Source: Treponema sp. (GTDB lineage Bacteria; Spirochaetota; Spirochaetia; Treponematales; Treponemataceae). Taken from it: DNA of 39,835 bases. Shown here piece after piece: positions 33,439 to 39,835 of the stretch (positions are counted from its first letter, which is position 1; each line of letters opens with the position of its first letter). Made by a program: the position numbers and the translations under genes. The stretch lies in contig JAEDGP010000013.1 of assembly GCA_016297405.1 (NCBI GenBank), positions 1 to 39,835 on the forward strand, in the 5' to 3' direction. Under the pieces are notes generated by a model. It saw only the letters and a program-made list of their open reading frames with translations. It had not been told where the DNA came from and did not search any database.

Positions 33439-34113
33439 ATGAAAAAATATTGTTTTGTTTTTTACTTTATGCTTTCAATTTTTTTTGGACATACTGAATC
33501 TGTAAAGAATATTAAGCCATTGGAAAGTTCCGAATTCTTAAAATATTCATACAGTCCAGACAATTATGTTTTGACAATTATCAGGACTGACGGAAAAAGT
33601 GAAAGTGTATATTTATCAAGCGAAGACTCTTTATGGGGCGGATATCAAATTTCAGAAGACAATAAGAAAATGATTTTTTGGAAAGACACTTATGAAAGAG
33701 ATATGCCACTATACTATTTGAATGGGGAAAAAGGTAAGATGAAACATATTGGCAAGATACCTGTTGGAGCCCGAATGGATAAGACCGGGAATTTCCTAAT
33801 GTATGAAAAGGACTACAATTCAGGAAAATTTCATATCATCAACATGAATGATGGCGATATAAAAGAATTTTCTTTGACTTTATCGAATATTGGTAAATGG
33901 ACATCTACAGGAGCAACATTTTCTGTTCTAAGGGCTGCTGACAATGGAGAATATGATTTTATGATTCTCTTCACAATAGAAAAACTTGTCATTTCCAAGA
34001 TTTATGTAAAAGCATCGGGTTTGCATTATGTTGATTTTGATGATAGTAATCTTTCTGAATTGAAGTTAAGGAAAACGATTGATTATAAAACCGAATATAC
34101 AGGATGGTATTAG
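33439..34113 (+). CDS. Exported protein, putative immunity protein
   Basis: 224 residues with a Sec signal peptide (MKKYCFVFYFMLSIFFGHTE). The mature part is beta-rich with repeated G-x-W/Y and D-G patterns (SLWGGYQISEDNKKMIFWKD, PVGARMDKTGNFLMYEKDYN, KFHIINMNDGDIKEF), reminiscent of beta-propeller blades. AAGGAG lies 7 bases before the ATG. It directly follows a broken toxin C-terminus, so a periplasmic immunity function is likely; the sequence alone does not prove it. AT-rich codon use marks it as accessory. Confidence 0.6.
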   Translation: MKKYCFVFYFMLSIFFGHTESVKNIKPLESSEFLKYSYSPDNYVLTIIRTDGKSESVYLSSEDSLWGGYQISEDNKKMIFWKDTYERDMPLYYLNGEKGKMKHIGKIPVGARMDKTGNFLMYEKDYNSGKFHIINMNDGDIKEFSLTLSNIGKWTSTGATFSVLRAADNGEYDFMILFTIEKLVISKIYVKASGLHYVDFDDSNLSELKLRKTIDYKTEYTGWY

Positions 34114-34302
34114 CTCCTATACAATTTTTCTACACAAACTCTTACCCCCACAAATTGAAATTGATGGGGTAATGGCACTTTTAGAAAACTAAACATGATT
34201 CGTGCCAAATATGCCAGATGTGAGTGAGGGATAAAATCTGACTACAAAAACCAAAATTATTGTGTTATAGTATATTTAAAAGAGTAAATTGGAGGTGAAA
34301 AA
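34114..34302. other. Intergenic region before the MazEF-like pair
   Basis: Contains a hairpin TTACCCC...GGGGTAA (34150-34182 region) that may end the upstream transcript, and the promoter area of the toxin-antitoxin pair with TATAGTATA near 34266. GGAGGTG precedes the antitoxin ATG by 5 bases. No gene seen. Confidence 0.45.
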
Positions 34303-34542
34303 ATGCCATACGATGTATTAGAAAAGACAATTAATTCATTGCCTGAAGCAGCAGTTATAGAGCTCACTCATTATGTACAGTATTTAGCTTCCGTTTATTC
34401 TACAAAAGAAAAAGATACTTCAGTTACAGCTAGAATCAATGAATTTCTTCAGAAGAATCCAGATGCATTTTCTGATTTCAAAACAATGGAAAAAGCTTCT
34501 TTAAGTTCTGTGAGGGAGTTAACAAAAAATGATTCGTGGTGA
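34303..34542 (+). CDS. DUF2281-type antitoxin
   Basis: 79 residues. MPYDVLEKTINSLPEAAVIE followed by LTHYVQYLASVYSTKEKD is the short helical N-terminus of DUF2281/MazE-like antitoxins (L-E-x-I-x-x-LPE-x-x-x-E-V-x-x-Y-V-x-x-L), and the charged C-terminus NDSW overlaps the toxin gene. GGAGGTG is the ribosome site. Antitoxin for the downstream mRNA interferase; the 14-base overlap couples their translation. Confidence 0.82.
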   Translation: MPYDVLEKTINSLPEAAVIELTHYVQYLASVYSTKEKDTSVTARINEFLQKNPDAFSDFKTMEKASLSSVRELTKNDSW

Positions 34543-34867
34543 TATTTGGTGGGTTGATTTTGGAGAACCTTTAGGGAGTGAACCTGGATGGCGTCGGCCT
34601 GCAGTGATTGTTCAGTCAGATGAGTTTAATAAAAGTTATATGAACACAACCGTAGTTATTCCTCTTACAACAAATTTAAGATTGGCTGAATTTCCCGGCA
34701 ATGTACTTTTATCAAAACAGGATTCAAAATTATCGAAAGATTCTGTGGCAGTTACCCCTCAAATTACAGTAATAGATAGTATAAGATTGGTTGAACATGT
34801 GTCAGTTTTACCTATATCGTCTATGACAAGTATTTCTGAAGGAATTAGACTGTTATTAGCTTTGTAA
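34529..34867 (+). CDS. MazF/PemK-family mRNA interferase toxin
   Basis: 112 residues. MIRGDIWWVDFGEPLGSEPG, then WRRPAVIVQSDEFNKSYMNT and TVVIPLTTNLRLAEFPGNVL are the conserved MazF core, with RGDIW, GsEpGxrRPaVIVQ and vvvipLT in place; the C-terminus VTPQITVIDSIRLVEHV is also typical. An endoribonuclease that cleaves mRNA at short motifs. Intact and apparently functional. It ends four bases before the frame of the RHS toxin tip, so the pair sits inside the toxin locus rather than beside it. Confidence 0.92.
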   Translation: MIRGDIWWVDFGEPLGSEPGWRRPAVIVQSDEFNKSYMNTTVVIPLTTNLRLAEFPGNVLLSKQDSKLSKDSVAVTPQITVIDSIRLVEHVSVLPISSMTSISEGIRLLLAL

Positions 34868-34871
34868 AACA

Positions 34872-35522
34872 AATGGTAATTTGTATCACTACGCGGGGAA
34901 TAACCCGGTACGCTATATAGATCCTGATGGAAGGGCTCCTCGCAATTTAACAGAAACTCAACGTACTGCGTATAAAAATAAAGTTAAATCGATGAAACCA
35001 TCTGATATTCCAGATGATCATGATTGTGCTGATACGGCTTTGTATATTTACGACAAGAGTTATGAGGTTGCAACAGGAACAAAAAATGGTTTTAAAAATA
35101 TAACAAAGAATGAATCAAAACTTGACATACTTCGAAATGTACAAGCAAAGGACCTGTTTGGAACATTAAATAAAACCAATAAGAATATAAACTATTATAA
35201 AGCAGATGGAACAGGACAAACCTATGATTCATTACTAGCTGATAGGAGTTTTAGTTCATCTAATATTGAAGTTGGCACCGTTGGATTATATAAACCCAAA
35301 CAAGGTGTAACTGGCTTTTCAGGACATACAATTACGGTAACAGGAGTTAATCGCGATGCCAATGGTAACGTCTTATCTATAACATATATTGAAGGACACA
35401 TGGGCGGATTGAATCAAGAAGAACACACATTTACCCGAGAAGCTAGTGATTCTGGAAGTGCATCTCTACAAAACAGATATTCAAATTGTATTTTTGTTGG
35501 CTGGGGTGAGTTTGAGCCGTAA
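34872..35522 (+). CDS. Orphan RHS-type toxin tip (C-terminal toxin module)
   Basis: The frame begins NGNLYHYAGNNPVRYIDPDG, the RHS/YD core boundary motif that ends the shell of RHS proteins; everything before it is missing. About 210 residues follow. The first start available is TTG at 34881. The toxin domain has DHDCADTALYIYDKS (Cys49 counting from that TTG) and GVTGFSGHTITVTG (His149), consistent with an NlpC/P60- or CHAP-like amidase. Without the RHS shell it cannot be delivered as such; it may be a reservoir module for recombination or a relic. A lipoprotein immunity candidate follows. Confidence 0.75.
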   Translation, partial: NGNLYHYAGNNPVRYIDPDGRAPRNLTETQRTAYKNKVKSMKPSDIPDDHDCADTALYIYDKSYEVATGTKNGFKNITKNESKLDILRNVQAKDLFGTLNKTNKNINYYKADGTGQTYDSLLADRSFSSSNIEVGTVGLYKPKQGVTGFSGHTITVTGVNRDANGNVLSITYIEGHMGGLNQEEHTFTREASDSGSASLQNRYSNCIFVGWGEFEP

Positions 35523-35543
35523 TTTTGATGGGAGATAACAAAG

Positions 35544-35981
35544 ATGAAGAAAATTTTTATGATAACATTTATTTTTTTATTTGTATTTATAAGTTGTAAA
35601 AAAAATACTAATAAATCCAATATATATAAAGAACTTAAAGAAGCTTGTGATAGTGTAAGCAATATGGAACTGAAAGGGTTAGAAGTTTATCAAAATTCAA
35701 CAGATCTTTTTGAACAGTACAAAGAAGAAAAGATTAAGTTAATTCTTAAAGTTTTTGATGGAAGTGACTATTCTTATGAAACAAATAAACTTAAAGAAAT
35801 AACAACTGCTTTTAATAGACTGACTCTTGACGAAGATTCTTTTTATTATGTTGAACAAGGAATAGAAACTAATCCATATCTTGATTTATTTAATTCTATT
35901 TTATTAAGAGAAATCATAATGTTATCAAATGAAAATGAATTTATTGAACTTGATAAACTTAAGTACATATATTTGTATTAA
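35544..35981 (+). CDS. Lipoprotein, putative immunity protein of the RHS toxin tip
   Basis: 145 residues. A lipoprotein signal MKKIFMITFIFLFVFISC (modified Cys18) precedes a helical, charged domain (KELKEACDSVSNMELKGLEV, DLFEQYKEEKIKLILKVFDG). GGGAG lies about 9 bases before the ATG; gap to the toxin stop is 21 bases. A periplasmic lipoprotein immediately behind a wall-amidase-like toxin is what an immunity protein should look like. No family recognised. Highly AT-rich. Confidence 0.65.
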   Translation: MKKIFMITFIFLFVFISCKKNTNKSNIYKELKEACDSVSNMELKGLEVYQNSTDLFEQYKEEKIKLILKVFDGSDYSYETNKLKEITTAFNRLTLDEDSFYYVEQGIETNPYLDLFNSILLREIIMLSNENEFIELDKLKYIYLY

Positions 35982-36034
35982 GTTGTAAAAACATACAATT
36001 TTAATTATTGTATAGTAGATTTATTTTCTTCCCA

Positions 36035-36101
36035 ACAAATAGGGATTTGTTTAACGATGGCAGGGAAAGAGCGAAAATTGCGTAAAATTCGCTCTTTCCC
36101 T
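36035..36101. repeat. Two adjacent strong hairpins
   Basis: AACAAAT-AGGG-ATTTGTT (36034-36051 region) is followed by a perfect 14-bp stem AGGGAAAGAGCGAA / TTCGCTCTTTCCCT (36062-36075, 36088-36101) with a 12-base loop. No T tract follows. They lie between the immunity lipoprotein and the exonuclease pseudogene and could mark a recombination junction or act as a factor-dependent terminator. Confidence 0.55.
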
Positions 36102-36142
36102 AGGAATAGAACAACTCTTTTACAGAACCACAGGAAGAATAA

Positions 36143-36703
36143 TATATAGAAATTGATTTTAAAACAGCAAACTATTACAAGAATAGTGCTTGTTCCGGTG
36201 GTCTCGTTCTTTTTATTGATGGAAAAGAAACAGATTCATGTTATTCTTTAATCCATCCGGCAAAGATGTATTTCATTCCAGAATGGACTCGTGATATTCA
36301 TCACATATCATATGATGATGTTCGAAATAAACCTTACTTTCCAGAAGTCTGGGATTCTCTTGTAATGCCATTCATAAATCAAACACCAGATATTCCACTA
36401 TTTGCTCGTAATGGTACAACATTTGATATGAATGTTATAAGAGACTGTTGCAATTATTTTGAAATGAAAATCCCAAAGCTTCAATATTTTGATTCTCTCT
36501 TTGTAGCAAGAAAAACCTGACCTGAATTAAACCATCATCTGACAGCTCTTGGAAAACACTTCAAAATTGTATATGAAGCTCATGATCCACTTGAGGATTC
36601 TAGAACATGTGGGCTTATTGTAAACAACGCCGTCAAATATTATAATGTAAATTCAGTTTCACATTTATTAGAAAAATGTAATTTACAAATGAAGAAGTTA
36701 TAA
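36143..36703 (+). pseudogene. DEDD 3'-5' exonuclease (DnaQ/epsilon-like) with internal stop
   Basis: One reading frame runs from EIDFKTANYYKNSACSGGLV through FIPEWTRDIHHISYDDVRNK, LFARNGTTFDMNVIRDCCNY, FDSLFVARKT, a TGA at 36518-36520, PELNHHLTALGKHFKIVYEA and HDPLEDSRTCGLIVNNAVKY to a TAA at 36701-36703. The order is that of the exonuclease domain, and the stop replaces the Trp expected in ARxTWPELxxH. The catalytic D-x-E reads DFK and the AHNA site reads ARNG. Frame is kept after the stop, so the killing mutation is a recent single base (TGG to TGA). It lacks a good start. Confidence 0.75.
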
Positions 36704-36706
36704 TTG

Positions 36707-38602
36707 TTATCTCGCTGGATGATGCTTTCCATTTCCTTGAGTATTATTTCTACAAGTACCATGAGTTAATTGAAATAAATCAGTATAGCTTGTTCCACAA
36801 TATTCACAATAATACCTAGATTTCTTTGTTCCTTCATACGGAACATGTTTTCCATTACCATGAGTGTTATTTCTACAACTTCCATGAGTCAATTGGAATA
36901 AATCAGTGTAGCTTGTTCCACAGTATTCACAGAAAAATGGACCTTCTGTTTCACCTTGATATGGAACGTGCTTTCCATTCCCTTGAGTATTATTTCTACA
37001 ACTTGCATGAGTCAATTGGAATAAATCAGTGTAGCTTGTTCCACAGTACTTACAATAGTATTTTTGAATTGATACTTTTTGCCGTTGTTCCGTTTGTATT
37101 TTTGAGGCTTTGAATGAAACATCATTCTCTTCATAAACTTGATTTGAATATGAACTATGAGGTTTTGATGATGGATTTCTTGAATTCTTTGCAGCCGCAT
37201 TTACTGCAGCTTGAAATTGTCTTTCAGAATCCTGTTCTGCTTTAGTTTTAAATTTTGAAAAAGATTTATATTCAAAAAACAAATCCAAATGATTATCTTT
37301 CAATTTATAAAGTAGGAAACAACAAATTCCTGTTATTAATACTTTTCCAAGTGTAATTGATGATATAAGGGCTATAAAAGCTAGGGCATAGGCGAATAAA
37401 AAGATTGGAAGTATTTTTGAAATTAATAAACAAAGCTTTCCAAAAAATAATTTCATAACATTAAAAAAGCGTTTATCAATCTTTTTCAATTCGTGCTCTA
37501 ATTTTTGTGATAAATCATTTTCATTACATTTTTCATGATATAGTTTATTTGCAATTACAAGCAAGTCTTTTCTGTAAGACTTACAATCAATTTTTTCATA
37601 TTTATTAGTAAACTCGACAACAAGGTTTGCATTATATACAAAATCATCATCAGTCATTTTTGTTGATAAAACAGTTAAAAGCATTCCAAATTCTGGTATT
37701 TCGTATAATCTATCCCAATATCTTCTTTGTATTTTATCCCAATTATCAAATAGTTCTTTGAATATATTGATAAAAGTAATTTTCTGTTTTGTAGTTTCAA
37801 TTGTTGGATTGTCTTCAAAGAAAATTTGTTTTAACCCTTTGGTTACAGTTTTATCATCAATTGAATTACCATTTTTTGTGAAAATAACCTGTCCAAATTT
37901 ATATAATAAATAATCTTCAGGGCAATGAATTCGTGTTGATTGGCTGCGAGCTTTTTTTACCATTGAATTATAAGTTTCTTGTAATAAGTTATAAAATTCA
38001 TTATCTGGATCTATAAAGTTTGAACCATTAAATAATGAAGATAGGGGATACTCTATCTGGGGAAAGTTTATTGAATAACGCGTGTAATGTCTAATAAGCT
38101 TAAATATAAATACAGTTATTGTTGTAACAAGAATTAAAATCAAAATGACCAAGCACAGCAATTGTGTTATATGATTTTTATAATATGAAAAATCCTTTTT
38201 ATGATTTTCCCAGTATAAATCATCAATAAGTTTTTGAATTGTTTCTTCTGTGTAATTTTTGTGATTAACATTTAAATCTTTTTCTTTTGTAATTGCATAA
38301 GAATAGTATTTATTATCCTTGTCATTATCCCTTTCAAAACAATATGCAGCAGCACAATATAGTTTAGAATAGGTTGATTTTGGAAGACTTAATTGTTCAT
38401 AGCTATACCCCAATCTATAAAACAAAGTACCGTTTGCTATTCCATCATTAAAAAGACTTTCTTCTAAATAAGACTTAGCTGACGAATAATTATTTTCATC
38501 ATAATATTTATTTGCTATATCAATGTTACTTTCAGCAAAACATAAATTTATAAGAAAGATTTGTAACAATAGTAAAATCGTAAATTTTAAGATACTTTTC
38601 AT
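36707..38602 (-). CDS. Membrane protein with three C-terminal zinc-binding repeats
   Basis: 631 residues. A Sec signal peptide (MKSILKFTILLLLQIFLINL, then CFA), a periplasmic TPR/Sel1-like region (SYLEESLFNDGIANGTLFYR), a membrane helix near 150-172, a helical domain, a second hydrophobic hairpin near 395-440, and a C-terminal cytoplasmic tail. Residues 515-631 hold three 41-residue repeats with the pattern C-x2-C-x11-H-x2-C-x9-H (core YCGTSYTDLFQLTHGSCRNN), each able to bind one zinc. AAGGA precedes the ATG. Its gene starts 27 bases after the stop of the upstream nuclease, so they form one operon. No known family for the whole protein. Confidence 0.75.
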   Translation of the reverse strand: MKSILKFTILLLLQIFLINLCFAESNIDIANKYYDENNYSSAKSYLEESLFNDGIANGTLFYRLGYSYEQLSLPKSTYSKLYCAAAYCFERDNDKDNKYYSYAITKEKDLNVNHKNYTEETIQKLIDDLYWENHKKDFSYYKNHITQLLCLVILILILVTTITVFIFKLIRHYTRYSINFPQIEYPLSSLFNGSNFIDPDNEFYNLLQETYNSMVKKARSQSTRIHCPEDYLLYKFGQVIFTKNGNSIDDKTVTKGLKQIFFEDNPTIETTKQKITFINIFKELFDNWDKIQRRYWDRLYEIPEFGMLLTVLSTKMTDDDFVYNANLVVEFTNKYEKIDCKSYRKDLLVIANKLYHEKCNENDLSQKLEHELKKIDKRFFNVMKLFFGKLCLLISKILPIFLFAYALAFIALISSITLGKVLITGICCFLLYKLKDNHLDLFFEYKSFSKFKTKAEQDSERQFQAAVNAAAKNSRNPSSKPHSSYSNQVYEENDVSFKASKIQTEQRQKVSIQKYYCKYCGTSYTDLFQLTHASCRNNTQGNGKHVPYQGETEGPFFCEYCGTSYTDLFQLTHGSCRNNTHGNGKHVPYEGTKKSRYYCEYCGTSYTDLFQLTHGTCRNNTQGNGKHHPAR

Positions 38603-38629
38603 TTAAATTTTCCTTATTCTAGTTTAATT

Positions 38630-39787
38630 TTAAATTTCATATATTAAACTTATAAATGCCTTTATTCTTTCAATAATTTGTTCTTTTTTATATATAAATA
38701 TAAAATACAAATCTAATGGGGATACAGATGCATTGTCTAAAAAAAATTCTTTAGTATTTGAAATATTAAACCCTCTTGTTAGGTCGATATCTCCACATTC
38801 AAATTTAGCTTCAGTTAGTTTTTTCCTTAATTTTTCAAAAAGTTCTTGCTTTTGTGTTTCTGAAAAGACATCTTCTGTACATGTAATAAATAATGAATTA
38901 AAACATTCCGTAAAATCAACTTCAATTTCATCTTCTATATGTACTGTTAGTGTGTTTTTCTCATGTTGTTCAAATTCGTGCCAGCCTCCAATTGTCTTTT
39001 GTTCAATATTATTACAGAAGTTTTTCCATAAATCATTTGGATTAATGCTCTTTTCTGCGGAACAAATAGCTTTAGCTGCTTCCAAATTATTTTCATTTTT
39101 CAGTATTTCTTTTAGTAATTCTTCATTCATTTCCTTATTCTCCACTAGACCACAAAACTTTCTTATGGCAATCTTTAATTCTCTGATTAATTCAAGCAAC
39201 ATTGGCGTATAATCCGAATTATCTTTTTCACAATTTTCAAGCCAGTTTAAAATTTGCTCTTTAAAAGTTATGAGTTTTAATGTTTCTCCAAGTTTTAAAT
39301 CTCCTTTACTAGATTCATCAGGCATATGTTCATAAGGAGTCAAATAAAATACTTTTTCAGCATTATAATTACTATGTGAATAATTATAATAATGGACACA
39401 TTGCTCTTTCTGATCCGATGCATAAATCTTTACTTCAATTGGAATAAATCTTTTATTTGATTTTAATACTATATCGATACGACGTCCTTGATCCGTAGGA
39501 AATTCTGTTATGACATCAAAATTTTCATTTTGCTGTATAGTTTCTTCTCCTATTTCTTCAAGAAATAGATTCAAAAATTTTACATCTTGATTGTGATTTT
39601 CTTTTGGATTAAGTAAAAAGGCAATTAATCTACAAACAACAACTTCATCATGATCTTTACCAGAAATCTTAAGAATACTGATATTGTTACCAGATTTATT
39701 CTCTTTCTCTTTATATTTGTTTAAGATACTGTATATATTTTCAAGAAAATCTAAATTGTATTCCATTTTTAATCCCATTTCAGACAT
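38630..39787 (-). CDS. PD-(D/E)XK-family nuclease-like protein
   Basis: 385 residues, cytoplasmic. The N-terminus KDHDEVVVCRLIAFLLNPKE followed by NHNQDVKFLNLFLEEIGEE and GRRIDIVLKSNKRFIPIEVK matches the PD-(D/E)XK_4 type, with Asp105, Glu118 and Lys120 as the catalytic triad and ASDQKEQCVHYYNY after it. The C-terminal 200 residues are poorly conserved. GAGAGG lies 6 bases before the ATG at 39787. First gene of the two-gene unit with the zinc-repeat membrane protein. Families like this are common in defence-associated accessory DNA; target unknown. Confidence 0.82.
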   Translation of the reverse strand: MSEMGLKMEYNLDFLENIYSILNKYKEKENKSGNNISILKISGKDHDEVVVCRLIAFLLNPKENHNQDVKFLNLFLEEIGEETIQQNENFDVITEFPTDQGRRIDIVLKSNKRFIPIEVKIYASDQKEQCVHYYNYSHSNYNAEKVFYLTPYEHMPDESSKGDLKLGETLKLITFKEQILNWLENCEKDNSDYTPMLLELIRELKIAIRKFCGLVENKEMNEELLKEILKNENNLEAAKAICSAEKSINPNDLWKNFCNNIEQKTIGGWHEFEQHEKNTLTVHIEDEIEVDFTECFNSLFITCTEDVFSETQKQELFEKLRKKLTEAKFECGDIDLTRGFNISNTKEFFLDNASVSPLDLYFIFIYKKEQIIERIKAFISLIYEI

Positions 39788-39835
39788 CTGTAACCTCTCT
39801 ATTATTATAACACTGTATATTTGAATCCGCCATTA

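Noticed and set aside
36518..36520. UGA recoded as tryptophan
   Set aside because: All other genes in the window use TGG for Trp and TGA or TAA as real stops, and the exonuclease has lost catalytic residues too; a nonsense mutation is simpler.
1..39835. CRISPR array, rRNA or tRNA genes
   Set aside because: No regularly spaced direct repeats with unique spacers, and no cloverleaf or rRNA-like conserved stretches were seen; the repeats present are palindromic or tandem.

Overview
The window reads as a chromosome segment of a host-associated Treponema-type spirochaete. The evidence is an archaeal-type UMP kinase, a run of genes (double cyclic-nucleotide-binding protein, murB, cysS, ECF sigma factor, TPR protein) whose content and order match from memory the TP0089-TP0095 neighbourhood of T. 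pallidum, many Sec-exported and lipoprotein genes, and integron attC-like sites similar in style to those known from T. denticola. No rRNA, tRNA or CRISPR array was recognised.

Layout. 1-412 is the start of gpmI (minus strand, running off the left edge). 413-1103 is a repeat-filled gap with a REP-like palindrome cluster, a MITE-like element with 12-bp inverted ends and a fragment of a formylglycine-generating-enzyme-family gene. 1092-3148 is a small integron-type cassette array without a visible integrase. It has one collapsed attC and two full attC sites. Between them are a toxin-antitoxin cassette with its own promoter and a cassette encoding an exported protein that resembles flagellar rod/hook proteins. 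3199-32643 is ordinary, moderately GC-richer chromosome: diguanylate cyclase, SGNH hydrolase, sigma factor, membrane proteins, HAD phosphatase, NifX-like protein, a trpA remnant, pseudouridine synthase, citrate synthase, XRE-cupin regulator, VWA protein, pyrH, an ECF sigma / anti-sigma / pseudo-transglutaminase operon, cysS, murB, CNB protein, DUF192 lipoprotein, TPR protein, PilZ protein, phosphodiester glycosidase, D12 DNA methylase, a second diguanylate cyclase and aroA.

32739-39835 is AT-rich accessory DNA. It holds the remains of a polymorphic-toxin locus: two broken toxin C-termini lying back to back, each followed by a putative immunity gene, then an intact MazEF-like pair, then an orphan RHS toxin tip that starts immediately after the mazF-like stop and is followed by a lipoprotein immunity candidate. 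Next come an exonuclease pseudogene killed by one in-frame TGA, and a two-gene minus-strand unit of a PD-(D/E)XK nuclease and a membrane protein ending in three 41-residue zinc-binding repeats.

How the genes work together: two GGDEF proteins (3199-5133, 30083-31201) and a PilZ protein (26933-28015) give synthesis and sensing of cyclic-di-GMP. The sigma / anti-sigma / exported pseudo-transglutaminase trio looks like one envelope-stress regulon unit. The two accessory ends (integron array and toxin/immunity graveyard) are where novel biology is most likely. All function calls come from reading motifs by eye; no database search was run.
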